Origin: Pelagimonas sp.
GTDB lineage: Bacteria > Pseudomonadota > Alphaproteobacteria > Rhodobacterales > Rhodobacteraceae
Direction of reading: 5' to 3'
Length of the DNA: 64,000 nt
Assembly (NCBI GenBank): GCA_025210455.1
Contig: JAOARQ010000053.1
Coordinates: forward strand, 1 to 64,000
Part shown: one piece after another, positions 1-9,375 of the stretch
How the letters are laid out: each line of letters starts with the position of its first letter
Numbering within the stretch: the stretch's first letter is position 1
Position numbers and translations under genes: made by a program
Notes under the pieces: generated by a model
What the model was told of the DNA's origin: nothing
The model's input: the letters and a program-made list of their open reading frames with translations, nothing else
Database searches by the model: none

Positions 1-58
1 AGGCCTCGAGTGCAACTCTGGCCTTGAATTCAGGCGAATGGTTCTTCCGTTTCGACAT
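1..58 (-). CDS. IS3-family transposase OrfA, N-terminal fragment
   Basis: The first 19 codons are visible and begin MSKRKNHSPEFKARVALEA, the highly conserved opening of OrfA in IS3-family elements (HTH_Tnp_1 type, a helix-turn-helix that binds the element ends). A clear ribosome binding site, aaggag, lies about 8 bases before the ATG at 58. The gene runs off the left edge, so it cannot be said whether the transposase is intact. OrfA is normally fused to OrfB by programmed frameshifting; that part is not visible. Confidence 0.85.
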   Translation of the reverse strand, partial: MSKRKNHSPEFKARVALEA

Positions 59-138
59 CTCTGATCTCCTTCACGTCGAAGATCAGCAGACAACAAATCG
101 TAGCTTACGTCAGTGTCCGAATTTCGGGGGGTAGCTCA
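1..138. mobile_element. IS3-family insertion sequence, one end (partial)
   Basis: The left edge of the window is the end of an insertion sequence. A transposase OrfA start lies on the minus strand (58 to 1). Outside it, the strand read from 138 down to about 114 begins TGAGCTACCCCCCGAAATTC, with the TG terminus and G/C run typical of IS3-group inverted repeats. The rest of the element and its other end lie outside the window, so the target duplication cannot be checked. The reading frame interrupted at 135-138 supports the boundary placed here. Confidence 0.75.
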
Positions 139-173
139 ATGAACTTCGCCAGCTTGTTCCATATTGCCTCGAA

Positions 174-689
174 ATGCAGGCGGATCATGAAGCTACAGAC
201 ACGTTACTCGGTGCTTATTCTACTGATGTTTGGCATGAGGTCCGTGAGAAGGTTTTGGCAATCTCAGGTATGATGATGCTGATTGAACTCGAAGATGCAA
301 AAGACAGTGTGAAAGGCCACACTCACCCAAAGGCTGCTACGAGGATTTTCCAGCTATTAGGGCATGTCGCCGAAATGCCCTTGGTACGAGCACAAGTCGA
401 ACAGGACGCCTCTCTCATCCCCGTCGAAGATGAGCTACAAGCATTCGCGCATGAAGTGACCATTCCTTGTTTCTTTGATGCGATCCAGTTGGCTCAGGCT
501 GCGGGTGCCGCGTCTATCGCGGATGATCTTGGTAGCCCTGAAGATTTCTTCAAGGACTTAGAAATTGCCAAGCTGAGTGATCCTTCGCGATACGCTGATC
601 TCAAAACCCAAGGTGCTCGGGAATGGGCTAAGCTATGGCCTTGCAATGAAGCCCTCAAACCGATCTTGGGTGGTCACTTCACGATCTGA
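174..689 (+). CDS. Hypothetical protein, N-terminus cut by the IS element
   Basis: No family is recognised. The first in-frame ATG is at 174, but the frame stays open upstream to 135, where it meets the insertion sequence end. The extra codons (NELRQLVPYCLE before the Met) read like ordinary protein. The gene was therefore probably longer and lost its 5' end when the element inserted. The remaining 171 residues are acidic and mainly helical in character, with no signal peptide or membrane segment. No ribosome binding site precedes the ATG at 174, which argues that the remnant is not efficiently translated. Its 3' end overlaps the convergent gene at 674-1396 by 16 bases. Treat it as a likely pseudogene. 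Confidence 0.55.
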   Translation: MQADHEATDTLLGAYSTDVWHEVREKVLAISGMMMLIELEDAKDSVKGHTHPKAATRIFQLLGHVAEMPLVRAQVEQDASLIPVEDELQAFAHEVTIPCFFDAIQLAQAAGAASIADDLGSPEDFFKDLEIAKLSDPSRYADLKTQGAREWAKLWPCNEALKPILGGHFTI

Positions 690-1396
690 ACCGCGATGCG
701 ATGCAGGGTGTTTGGATTGTCAGAAGTCCATGCGTTGAGACTTTGAATGGAGGTCGGGATGTCATCAGTTGGGGCAGTGATCAGCACAAACTCATGCATG
801 CCTTCATCGTGGTTTTCAGTCAGCGGATCCAGTTGCCCATCTGGTCGCTTAGGCCATCTGTTTTGGCCTGATTGGATTGGTGCGCTGACCTCGCCGTTCG
901 GACCAAGCGGAATGTTGTGACATTTGCCTCGCACAGCTTGGAACGCGATGGCATAGCCATCGGCCTCACTATCCAGCTCAAAGCAAAACCGTTCGCCTAG
1001 CCGTATGGTCGTGTCGACTGGCTTCAACTGGCTTTCTCGTTCAAGGATGCCCATTATCAGAGGAACCAGAACAAGCCTAAAGCTATCGGATCTAGCGTGC
1101 TCATCTAGGATCATCTGCCAGCGTTGTTCTGGCGTTTCTGGAAAAATATCAGTAGCAAGGCGATGTGCTAACTCGAAGTGCTGCTCTGTAAGCCATTGAT
1201 GGATCAGCGCTGCATATGTGGCAGCTATATCCCCTCTTCTCATGTTACGCACATAATCCTGACCTCGTGCAACGGGATACCCCACAGCATCATCCATGAT
1301 CAGTTCAGGTGTTTTTCGAGGATCAAGATCAGCGAGAGCCTTGAGGACAGGATAGAGTTTTGCCTTGTCGGCCTTATTCTTTGGATCAAATGGCAT
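674..1396 (-). CDS. Hypothetical protein (DUF4384-like C-terminal half?)
   Basis: This is a 240-residue soluble protein of unknown function. The N-terminal ~100 residues are helical. The C-terminal half, from about residue 130 (IRLGERFCFELDSEADG), resembles the beta-rich pattern of DUF4384 proteins, where a polar 'F.v.sd.dgYl' stretch follows a glutamate; this similarity is weak and read by eye. It converges on the truncated gene to its left. Like its neighbours it lies in the accessory segment between the insertion sequence and tRNA-Val. No transfer or defence function can be claimed from the sequence. Confidence 0.5.
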   Translation of the reverse strand: MPFDPKNKADKAKLYPVLKALADLDPRKTPELIMDDAVGYPVARGQDYVRNMRRGDIAATYAALIHQWLTEQHFELAHRLATDIFPETPEQRWQMILDEHARSDSFRLVLVPLIMGILERESQLKPVDTTIRLGERFCFELDSEADGYAIAFQAVRGKCHNIPLGPNGEVSAPIQSGQNRWPKRPDGQLDPLTENHDEGMHEFVLITAPTDDIPTSIQSLNAWTSDNPNTLHRIAVQIVK

Positions 1397-1498
1397 GCCT
1401 TCTCATACACCCGTATTCACCCCCTGAACACCCGAGATAGCCACAGCCTTGCCATGCTAGGGACAGGTCAAGCGCATAGGATCATTTAGAGATTTTCC

Positions 1499-1543
1499 TT
1501 GCGTGATCGAAGGGAAATGTGGTTATATGTTCTATATTTGTTC
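1499..1543 (+). promoter_or_regulatory. Promoter with LexA (SOS) box for the recombinase operon
   Basis: A GTTC-N7-GTTC direct repeat lies at 1529-1543 (GTTCTATATTTGTTC), an exact match to the alphaproteobacterial LexA box. A plausible sigma-70 promoter is TTGCGT at 1499-1504 and TTATAT near 1523-1528, so the box would sit at the transcription start where LexA would block it. The first gene starts at 1621. The uvrA promoter in this window carries the same type of box, a useful internal control. Confidence 0.65.
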
Positions 1544-1620
1544 TCATTGTGCGTCGTGCGAAACAGGCGACGTGAGAAAGACATTTTCCCAAAAACCTAT
1601 TTGAAGAAAGGAGTGCGCGC

Positions 1621-1920
1621 ATGACCTGTCCGCCCAAACCATTTGATATGCCCAAACGCCCCAGCCTCTCCGTTGACTGGGAGGTTTACGCAGCCATGCT
1701 TGAGGCAAGCGATATGCCACTGGATCAGCAAAAGGAGCTGGTCGAATCCCTTTGGTCGATTGTCGTGATGTTTGTAGATCTCGGCTATGATCTGAAATCC
1801 CCAACGCAAAACTGTGGAGAAGATCAGGAAGCATTGGATCAGGATTCCAGTGATTTGGTATCCTTGTTTAACAACGAATGGGCGCAGACCCGCGCAGAGG
1901 AGGACCAATGGCAGGAGTAA
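1621..1920 (+). CDS. Small acidic protein co-transcribed with serine recombinase
   Basis: This 99-residue acidic protein has no recognised family. The ATG at 1621 follows a purine-rich aagaaaggag ribosome binding site. It is the first gene after the LexA-box promoter. Its last four codons overlap the serine recombinase start at 1908, so the two are probably translationally coupled. Small proteins encoded beside large serine recombinases are sometimes directionality factors that switch the enzyme to excision, but nothing in this sequence proves that. It has a Trp-rich helical centre (about residues 18-55) and an acidic tail rich in Asp, Glu and Gln. Confidence 0.6.
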   Translation: MTCPPKPFDMPKRPSLSVDWEVYAAMLEASDMPLDQQKELVESLWSIVVMFVDLGYDLKSPTQNCGEDQEALDQDSSDLVSLFNNEWAQTRAEEDQWQE

Positions 1921-3439
1921 CAACCAAAAACGAACAAGCGAACGCGATCATCTACTGTCGCGTCTCTTCCAAGTCGCAAGAGTTGGAAGGTCATGGCCTC
2001 CAATCTCAAGAAAGCCGTTGCCGCGAATACGCCGTAAGCAAGGGGTATCGGGTCGCAGCGGTCTTCCCCGACACTATTTCTGGCGGCGGCGACTTCATGA
2101 AAAGACCTGGCATGGTGGCGCTTCTGTCATATTTGGATGCGCAGCCAGATGAAGATTTCGTGGTTATCTTCGATGACCTGAAGCGCTTTGCACGCGATAC
2201 GCGCTTTCACCTCGACCTGCGAGAAGCCTTCCGTGCACGTGGTGCGACTATCGAATGCCTGAACTTCAAATTCGAGGACACGCCAGAGGGCGAGTTCATC
2301 GAAACCATCATGGCAGCTCAAGGCGCGTTAGAGCGTAAACAGAACGGGCGGCAGGTCTCTCAAAAGATGAAGGCGCGGATGCAGAGTGGCTACTACACCT
2401 TCGCTGCCCCCTTCGGATATCGATACGACAAGTTTCGCGAGCACGGGAAAATGCTGGTGCGGGACGAACCTAAAGCCTCCATCGTGCAGGAGGCTTTAGA
2501 GGGCTACGCTAGCGGTCGGTTTCAAAACCAAGTTGATATTCGCAACTTCCTCAGCACCCAACCAGAATTCCCAAAAGGAAAAAATGGTCTGGTTCGACAG
2601 CAGGAAGTCACTCGGCTTCTTGATCGTGAGATTTACTGCGGCTTGATCAGCTATGCACCTTGGGGCCTCTCAAGGGTCAAGGGGCACCATGAACCAATCG
2701 TCTCGGCAGAGACCTTCTGGCGCATCCAAGAGCGCAGAAAGCAACGGGCAATTGCACCTGCCCGCAAAAACATCGGAGAGGACTTTGCTCTGCGAGGCTT
2801 CGCGGTATGCCACGGCTGTGGCGCACCGCTCCGTTCTTGTTGGTCAAAAGGAAAGACAAAGCGCCATCCCTACTATCTGTGTCAGACGAAAGGTTGCGAA
2901 AGCTACGGCAAGTCGATCCGTCGCGACAAGCTCGAAGGTGACGTGGGGGAAGTTCTTCACCAGCTTGAGCCAAGCTCAAACGTATTTGCCACGGTCAAGG
3001 CCATGTTCCGCAAAGCATGGGACATCCGAGGCGAACAATTGGCGCAGGAGGCAAAGTCCTACGAAAAACAGATTGCCGATGCTCAGAAGCAGATCGATGT
3101 CCTGTTGGACAGAATTGTCGAAGCCGACAATGCAACGGTAATCAAAGCCTACGAGAAAAAGATCGATTCACTCGAAAAAGAGAAGATCATTTTGCAGGAA
3201 AACCAAGCCCAACCCGCCCCTTCAACGCGAGACTTTTGCGCCTCGCTAGAACTCTCCCTGAATTTCCTCTCAAAACCTTGGAAACTATGGGAAAGAGGCA
3301 ATATCTCACTACGCAGAACCGTCCTGAAATTGGTGTTTGCGGACCATATTTCATACTGCCGCGAAACAGGAGCTAGAACACCCCAATTATCTATGCCGTT
3401 CAAGGCTTTGGCAGGTGTTTCAGGTGTCTTGGGAAGTAA

Positions 3440-3452
<13 letters not shown>
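1908..3452 (+). CDS. Large serine recombinase (site-specific integrase/excisionase)
   Basis: The protein has 514 residues from the ATG at 1908, chosen because a gaggagga ribosome binding site lies at 1896-1903; an in-frame ATG at 1878 lacks one. Domains in order are a resolvase catalytic domain (about 10-150) with the YCRVSS motif whose Ser20 is the expected nucleophile, a Recombinase domain (about 165-280), a zinc ribbon with the pairs CHGC and CQTKGC (about 300-345), and a Lys/Glu-rich coiled coil (about 375-440). Such enzymes integrate and excise phages and conjugative elements by cutting both att sites. The last codons (GSNGGS, stop) are encoded by the reverse complement of the tRNA-Val 3' end, which marks this as the integrase-proximal junction of an element inserted at that tRNA. 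Regulation by LexA is inferred from the box at 1529-1543. Confidence 0.9.
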
Positions 3453-3515
<63 letters not shown>

Positions 3516-3647
3516 GCCGTGAGGGGTGATTTAACGAAGGCACCGGGGGGGCGCAAGAGCGAAAATGCAAAAAATCTCTGACTTCGTCATTTTTCTGTCA
3601 TCGCGCAGATCAGCACAGTAAGACATCAGCCAGAGGTATAAACAGCA

Positions 3648-3672
3648 GCGGCCTATCCCTCTGACAGGCCGC
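3648..3672 (-). terminator. Hairpin downstream of alaX
   Basis: GCGGCCT (3648-3654) pairs with AGGCCGC (3666-3672). It lies 24 bases after the alaX stop codon on the minus strand. The following bases are only partly T-rich (TGCTGTTTAT), so termination strength is uncertain. Confidence 0.5.
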
Positions 3673-3695
3673 CGAATTTCAGATATCGAGGAACA

Positions 3696-4412
3696 TCACA
3701 CCAGTGAAATATTGACCCTGCGGTTCTGTTTGCCTTTGTTTTCGATCTTTCCAATCTGAATGCGGCCGATTTCGCCGGTGCGGGCCACATGGGTGCCGCC
3801 GCAAGGCTGCAGATCCACCTGTCTGGCGGCGCTGCCAATGCGGACCAAACGGATCTGCCCTGCCCCGCGTGGTGGCTGTACCGACATGGTCTTGACCAGG
3901 TCCGGGCTGGCATCCAGTTGCGCTTCGGTGATCCACTGTTCGGTGACTTCGAAATCCTCTTCGATCAGGGCATTCAGTGCCGCGTTCAGCGCCTCTTTGT
4001 CTTGCGGCGGTTCTGGCATCAGGAAATCCAGCCGCCCTTTGCCAGCGCCGATCTGCCCGCCGGTCACCGGCAGTGGGATCACCACGCTCAGCAGATGCAA
4101 CGCCGTGTGGATGCGCATGTGTTTGTGGCGGCGTTCCCAATCCAGCACCTGGGTCACAAAGGCCCCTTTGGGGGGCAGGGCTTCGGGTTCGGCGGGCACC
4201 AGCACCGAAAGCCCATCTTCGCCTTTGACGGCTGTGGCGATGGCCAGGCGTTTGCCATCCCATTCCAGCCAGCCACTGTCGCCGGGCTGGCCGCCGCCGG
4301 TGGGATAAAACAAAGACGGCGTGACAATCACGCCGCCCTCGTCGGTGAACCCCAGAACCTGCCCCTGCGCTTCGCGCTGATAGGCATCTTCACGATACAG
4401 GGTTTGGGTCAT
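3696..4412 (-). CDS. alaX: Alanyl-tRNA editing protein (AlaX family)
   Basis: This 238-residue protein is a free-standing homologue of the alanyl-tRNA synthetase editing domain. It hydrolyses Ser-tRNA(Ala), and often Gly-tRNA(Ala), in trans. The zinc site is visible as MRIHTALHLL (HxxxH, about residues 99-103) and CGGTHV (about 203-207), together with the N-terminal YPTGGGQPGDSG stretch of AlaXM-type proteins. Its ATG overlaps the stop of the MscS channel gene (ATGA), so it is translationally coupled as the last gene of the trgA-trgB-cysK-mscS-alaX run. The function is confident; why it is coupled to this operon is unknown. Confidence 0.9.
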   Translation of the reverse strand: MTQTLYREDAYQREAQGQVLGFTDEGGVIVTPSLFYPTGGGQPGDSGWLEWDGKRLAIATAVKGEDGLSVLVPAEPEALPPKGAFVTQVLDWERRHKHMRIHTALHLLSVVIPLPVTGGQIGAGKGRLDFLMPEPPQDKEALNAALNALIEEDFEVTEQWITEAQLDASPDLVKTMSVQPPRGAGQIRLVRIGSAARQVDLQPCGGTHVARTGEIGRIQIGKIENKGKQNRRVNISLV

Positions 4413-7165
4413 ACGTCTCCTCCGTCGATGTCTTCGCTGCGGCCCGCGGCGGTCTGCGCGCTGCGCATGCCCTGCCCACCTCTTGCGCCTTCCATGATCT
4501 CTGGCAGGGCTTCGGGGTTGCGCAGCCAGATGTCCCGCTGGGCAAATGGGATTTCGATACCTTCCTCGGCAAAGCGTTCCACGATCTGATGGTTCATCTC
4601 GGTGCGGACCCCGAGCGAGTTGTTCACGTCGCTGAGGATCGCCCGAATTTCGAAGTCCATTGAATCGGCCCCAAAGCCGCGGAAATACACATAGGGCGCC
4701 GGGTTCATCAGCACCAAAGGATGCTGGCGCGCGATGTTCAGCAAAATCTTTTCGACTTTGCGGGTATCGGTGCCATAGGCCACGCCAACTGACACGATCA
4801 GACGGCCCAGCACATTGCCCTTGGTATAGTTCGATACCGTCCCCGACACGAGATCCGAGTTGGGGATAATCACATCGAAACGGTCAAAGGTTTCAACCCG
4901 CGTAGACCGCACCGAGATATCCTTGACCGTGCCATGGGTGCCATTGACCTCGATCCAGTCGCCTTCCGAAATCGGACGTTCGATCAGAAGGATGATCCCC
5001 GAAACAAAGTTCGACACGATGTTTTGCAGGCCAAAACCAATCCCAACTGAAAGGGCACCAGCCACAATCGCCACAGACGACAGATCAAGCCCGCCGGTGG
5101 TGATCGCAATCACAGCGGCCAGAAAGATCCCGATATAGCCCACCCCGGACACCACCGCATTTTGCGCGCCGTGATCCAGCCGTGTTTTCGGCAAGACGGT
5201 GCTACGCAACGCGCCCTGTGTCATGCGTGTCAGCATATAGCCCGCGATAAACACGATCAGCACCAGCAGGAAATCTGTCGGAGAAATCCGGGTGTCCCCC
5301 AGCTGGAAGCCTTCGCGGAAACGTGCCCAGACCTCGGTCAGATCCGCGACGCGCGCGCCCCAGATCAGCGCCAGAACGGGCATCGCTGCCAGCGACAGCA
5401 CCAGCCCCCCCAGAACCGGCATCAGGCTGTCCTGTTCGCTGGCCTTTTCCCCGGCCAGGGTCATGTAGAGGAAGGTCAGAAGGCGCTGCATGACCAGTAC
5501 AAAAGCGATCAAGATCAGGGTATTGATCGGCGGATAGATCATCGCATTGCCAAGGCGGTCATAGCCAATGGCCGCCATGATCGGCCCTGCCACGCTCAGC
5601 AGGATCAAGGCGCGCCCAACCAGACGCGCAAGCGTCAGGCGGAAGCTGCCCGCATCTTCGGGCAGATTACCCTCTTCGTCGGTGTCCACATTGCGCAGAC
5701 GCCCCATGCGAAACAGTGCCAGCGCCGCAAGCACCAGCAGCGGGAAGTTCAGCACCGCCAGCGTTTCAGGGGTGTATTTGTCCAGACCAGCAAACACATC
5801 CAGCATCGACCGCAGCATCAGGATCAGTGCCAGCAACACCGCATAGCGGCGCGCCTTGAGCCGCTCTTGTGGCGGCAGTTTCAGAATGGCGAACTCATCA
5901 TTTTCATGGAAGCACTGATCCGCCAGCCAGCGTACGCCCAGAATGATCGCCGTCCAGATCGGCAGGCTGATCAGGATCAGTTCCCAGCGGGTATCGGCCA
6001 GTTCGGTGCTGAGCGCCGCAATGCTGATCGCTGTCACCCCTAGCGTCGGCAGAACCACCTGGCCAAAGGAAAACACAAGCCGCCAGATCTGTGCCGAAGG
6101 CCGTCCCTTGGCGCGGTCCACAATCCGGTGCACCCCCATCTGAATCCAGGAACGCCCTTTGACAAACAGCAGCCCGCCAATGGCCAGCAGCAATAGCGAG
6201 AACGGCAGGTTCTGCTGGGCGGTATCGCGGCGCACTTCGCTGCCATAGGTCACCTGCAATTCATGCCCAATGGCCCGAATAGATTTTCGCAACGATGCAA
6301 AGGCATCAGACCAATAGGTCGGGTTCAAAGGCGAGCCGCTCAGCCCAAGCAACTCATTCGTCTGCCGTTCGCGGATCACCGTGTCGATTTCGCCGATAAT
6401 GCCATCCGCACGCGTATAGGCTTCATCCGCGCGACGCGCCGGGGCCTGCAGGCGCGACAGCTGTTCGCTGAGCGCTTCGCGGCGCTGCGCCAGATCCGCC
6501 GGTTCCTGCGCCCCGTCTTCGGGCAGTGGCCCAAGGGCGGCAATCTGCGATTCCAGGGTTTTGATACGCGTTGCATTGAGATCCTGCGCACTCAGGAATT
6601 CTTCGCGCCATTTGCTGATTTCCAACCGCAGATCTTCCAACACCTCATCAGAGGCACGGCCGTTTTGCAGGCGCACCTCTGCCTCGGCAGCGATGGTTTC
6701 CCAGATCTGATAGTCGGGCTGCGCGCGGTTGGTCAGGATACGGTCAATTTCGACGATGATGTTATTGGCACGGGTGCGTGCCTCTTCCGCTAGGCTAAGC
6801 GGGCCTTGCAGTGCGGTGATCGCCTCGTTCAGTTCCGTCCGACGAACTGCGACTTCTTCGGATTCGGTTTCGCCCTCTTCCGGGGCGGGGCCAAGCGCCT
6901 CAAGCTGCGATGTCAGCGTTTCGATCCGCTGCGCATTGCTTTCCTGCGCCTGCTGAAACTTATCCCGCCAGTCGCCAATCTGCGAACGCAGCGCATTCAA
7001 CGTGGTGTCAGACCCGCCCCCTTCGGCCAGGCTGGCTTCGGCGCGGGTGGCGCGTTCAGCCCAGGCTTTGTAATCGGGGCTGTCGGTCTCTTGAGCAAAA
7101 GAGGCCCCGGCAGTGACTGCCAGGGCCAAGCAAAGGGCAAATGCCCAGCGAATGAAATAGGTCAT
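4409..7165 (-). CDS. MscS-family mechanosensitive channel with large periplasmic domain
   Basis: The protein has 918 residues from the ATG at 7165, whose ATGA overlaps the cysK stop; a longer frame to 7381 is rejected because it runs inside cysK and skips the signal peptide. Order: signal peptide ending near ASFAQE (residue ~22), two similar coiled-coil periplasmic repeats (about 25-250), roughly eight to ten membrane segments, then the MscS pore helix and beta domain (GIGFGLQNIVSNFVSG, GDWIEV, IPNSDLVSGTVSNYT, about 720-800). The layout is that of the MscK/DUF3772 type of large channel. It would relieve osmotic pressure across the inner membrane. The acidic coiled-coil repeats are the most variable part. 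Confidence 0.88.
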   Translation of the reverse strand: MTYFIRWAFALCLALAVTAGASFAQETDSPDYKAWAERATRAEASLAEGGGSDTTLNALRSQIGDWRDKFQQAQESNAQRIETLTSQLEALGPAPEEGETESEEVAVRRTELNEAITALQGPLSLAEEARTRANNIIVEIDRILTNRAQPDYQIWETIAAEAEVRLQNGRASDEVLEDLRLEISKWREEFLSAQDLNATRIKTLESQIAALGPLPEDGAQEPADLAQRREALSEQLSRLQAPARRADEAYTRADGIIGEIDTVIRERQTNELLGLSGSPLNPTYWSDAFASLRKSIRAIGHELQVTYGSEVRRDTAQQNLPFSLLLLAIGGLLFVKGRSWIQMGVHRIVDRAKGRPSAQIWRLVFSFGQVVLPTLGVTAISIAALSTELADTRWELILISLPIWTAIILGVRWLADQCFHENDEFAILKLPPQERLKARRYAVLLALILMLRSMLDVFAGLDKYTPETLAVLNFPLLVLAALALFRMGRLRNVDTDEEGNLPEDAGSFRLTLARLVGRALILLSVAGPIMAAIGYDRLGNAMIYPPINTLILIAFVLVMQRLLTFLYMTLAGEKASEQDSLMPVLGGLVLSLAAMPVLALIWGARVADLTEVWARFREGFQLGDTRISPTDFLLVLIVFIAGYMLTRMTQGALRSTVLPKTRLDHGAQNAVVSGVGYIGIFLAAVIAITTGGLDLSSVAIVAGALSVGIGFGLQNIVSNFVSGIILLIERPISEGDWIEVNGTHGTVKDISVRSTRVETFDRFDVIIPNSDLVSGTVSNYTKGNVLGRLIVSVGVAYGTDTRKVEKILLNIARQHPLVLMNPAPYVYFRGFGADSMDFEIRAILSDVNNSLGVRTEMNHQIVERFAEEGIEIPFAQRDIWLRNPEALPEIMEGARGGQGMRSAQTAAGRSEDIDGGDV

Positions 7166-8190
7166 ACGTCCTCGAATACGCCAGGAATGGAGGCAGGGGC
7201 CTGCGTCAGCCAGGAAGGCACGGGCAGAGACTTTTCTTTCAAGAAATCCGGATTGAACAGTTTGGACTGATAGCGGGTGCCGTAGTCGCACAAAATGGTG
7301 ACGATGGTATGGCCCGGCCCCATCTCCTTGGCCATGCGCATGGCGCCCGCCACGTTCACACCCGAAGAGCCGCCCAGGCACAGCCCCTCATCGGCAAGAA
7401 TGTCAAACACCACCGGCAGCGCTTCGGCATCGGGGATGCGGCAGGTGTAATCCGGGGTGAACCCTTCGAGATTGGCGGTGATACGCCCCTGCCCGATGCC
7501 CTCGGTGATGGAATTGCCGGGGTTTTCTTCGCCGGTGTAGATCTTATAAAGCCCCGCACCCTCAGGATCGGCCAGCCCGACTTTGACGCCATTTGGCTGC
7601 AACGCCATGCCCACCCCGGCCAGTGTCCCGCCAGACCCAACGGCACAGATAAAGCCATCGACCTTGCCGCCAGTCTGTTCCCAGATTTCCGGGCCGGTGG
7701 TTTCGATATGCGCCTGACGGTTGGCGATATTGTCAAACTGATTGGCCCAGATTGCGCCATTGGGCTCTGTCTTTGCCAGCTCTGCCGCCAGACGCCCGGA
7801 ATAGCGCACGTAATTATTTGGGTTGGCATAGGGGGCTGCGGGCACCTGCACCAGTTCCGCGCCCGCAAGACGCAGCATGTCTTTCTTTTCCTGACTTTGA
7901 GTTTCAGGAATGACAATCACCGTCTTGAACCCCAGCGATGCCCCCACCAGCGCAAGACCGATCCCGGTGTTGCCTGCGGTGCCTTCGACAATGGTGCCAC
8001 CGGGTTTCAGCAGCCCCTTTTCAATCGCATCCTGAATGATGAACAAAGCGGCGCGGTCCTTGCCCGACTGGCCCGGATTCATGAACTCGGCCTTGCCGTA
8101 AATATCACACCCGGTGATCTCGGACGCCTTTTTCAGCCGGATCAGAGGGGTATTGCCAACGGCCTGAGCCAAATCCTGTGCAATGCGCAT
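7162..8190 (-). CDS. cysK: Cysteine synthase A (O-acetylserine sulfhydrylase)
   Basis: This 342-residue PLP enzyme makes cysteine from O-acetylserine and sulfide. The N-terminal VGNTPLIRL, the lysine region NPGQSGKDRAA (Schiff-base Lys, about residue 44), the EGTAGNTGIGLA loop, and the phosphate loop GSGGTLAG (about 190-197) are all present. The usual NPxxSvKDR Val is Gly here. It follows trgA and trgB on the same strand; in Rhodobacter sphaeroides, trgAB and cysK form a locus for tellurite resistance, so the context is conserved. It is translationally coupled to the downstream MscS gene. A 57-base gap separates it from trgB. Confidence 0.93.
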   Translation of the reverse strand: MRIAQDLAQAVGNTPLIRLKKASEITGCDIYGKAEFMNPGQSGKDRAALFIIQDAIEKGLLKPGGTIVEGTAGNTGIGLALVGASLGFKTVIVIPETQSQEKKDMLRLAGAELVQVPAAPYANPNNYVRYSGRLAAELAKTEPNGAIWANQFDNIANRQAHIETTGPEIWEQTGGKVDGFICAVGSGGTLAGVGMALQPNGVKVGLADPEGAGLYKIYTGEENPGNSITEGIGQGRITANLEGFTPDYTCRIPDAEALPVVFDILADEGLCLGGSSGVNVAGAMRMAKEMGPGHTIVTILCDYGTRYQSKLFNPDFLKEKSLPVPSWLTQAPASIPGVFEDV

Positions 8191-8247
8191 GTCACGCGTC
8201 CTTTCAAAAACCTGTTCCTACTGGTGTAGGCAAGCCTTTACGCGACT

Positions 8248-9372
8248 TCAAGAACCGCCGCGCAACTGATCGCGCTTTGCTGCAAGCGCATAGATCAACA
8301 TCGCGAGAGGCGCAGTGGTGATTTCGCCGCTGTCCAGCAGCTGCATCGCCTGCTCAAAGGGGATGGTGTGATTGCGGATATCTTCGTTTTCCGCATCCAG
8401 CCCGCCTAGTTCCTGATCGCGCCCGGACAGATCACAAAGCCCAATAAAACAATGATAATATTCGGTTGAATACCCGGGCGACGCATAGCCTGCGGGCACC
8501 GGGATCATATCCAGCACCTCTAGCCCGGCCTCTTCGGCGGTTTCGCGATGCGCCGCTTCTAGCGGGGTTTCCCCCAGATCCACCAGCCCGGCCACCGGTT
8601 CCAACACCCAGGGCGCCGGATCACCGCGCAGGATCGGTCCATAGCGCAGCTGTTCGATCAAAAGCACCTTGTCCAGCACCGGATCATAGGGCAGCACCAG
8701 CGCCACATCAAAAGAGATAAAGCATTCGCGCGGCAGCGATTTGCTCATGCTGCCATCAAAATGCGGATAGCGCAGGGTGAAAGTCTCAAGGTTAAAGAAC
8801 CCATGAAATGACGGGCGATCATCGGGGGTGATCTCCACCTCATGTGCCTGCCGCGCTGAGCGCAGGGTCTGCGGCCCCGGCTGCGCCGCCAGTTCACGCG
8901 CCCAGCCCCGGCCTCGGAAAAAGGGCAGCATTGTCTGCGCCTGCTCAGCAGACATCTGGCCATAGCGCACCATCATTTCGCGCGCCGCAAACAGCGATAC
9001 CCGCCCCCAGTCCTGCACCCATTGATCCAGATCCCAAAGGCCAGAAGGCACCCACATATCAGCGGGAGGCAAAAACACCTGCGCGGGTCTTGGGCCGTCA
9101 GGTGTGCTGACGGTGATCTCAACCAGTGAATAGCCAAAACCACCTTCGTAAAAGGCCAGACGATCCAGATCCTCCTGCGTTAGATTCGCGGCCAAAACAC
9201 CTGATGCAACACTTGAGGAATGCGGTATAAGGATCGGAAAAGGCTGATCTTTTACCCCAAACACCTGATAGTCGGTAAGCTGCGCCTCGCAAAGATCCAC
9301 ATCGCTGCGCCCCAGCACATGTTCAAGCAGCGGCACGTGTCGCAACGTGCCATAAAAGAATAGATCAGACAG
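8248..9372 (-). CDS. trgB: TrgB-like NUDIX hydrolase with GGCT-like N-terminal domain
   Basis: This two-domain protein has an N-terminal gamma-glutamylcyclotransferase-like fold signature (FFYGTLR) and a C-terminal NUDIX domain with Nudix box GETPLEAAHRETAEEAGLEV (about residues 275-297), typical of ADP-ribose pyrophosphatases. The first ATG/GTG/TTG in frame (TTG at 9345) would delete half of FYGTLR. The only codon that preserves it is CTG at 9372, three bases after the trgA stop and seven bases after a GGAG ribosome binding site, so a CTG start is proposed (374 residues). TrgB contributes to tellurite resistance in Rhodobacter by an unknown mechanism. Confidence 0.85.
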   Translation of the reverse strand: MSDLFFYGTLRHVPLLEHVLGRSDVDLCEAQLTDYQVFGVKDQPFPILIPHSSSVASGVLAANLTQEDLDRLAFYEGGFGYSLVEITVSTPDGPRPAQVFLPPADMWVPSGLWDLDQWVQDWGRVSLFAAREMMVRYGQMSAEQAQTMLPFFRGRGWARELAAQPGPQTLRSARQAHEVEITPDDRPSFHGFFNLETFTLRYPHFDGSMSKSLPRECFISFDVALVLPYDPVLDKVLLIEQLRYGPILRGDPAPWVLEPVAGLVDLGETPLEAAHRETAEEAGLEVLDMIPVPAGYASPGYSTEYYHCFIGLCDLSGRDQELGGLDAENEDIRNHTIPFEQAMQLLDSGEITTAPLAMLIYALAAKRDQLRGGS

Positions 9373-9375
9373 GGG

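Noticed and set aside
3789-4589. 266-codon plus-strand frame over alaX
   Set aside because: Shadow of alaX, whose zinc-site motifs are complete on the minus strand.
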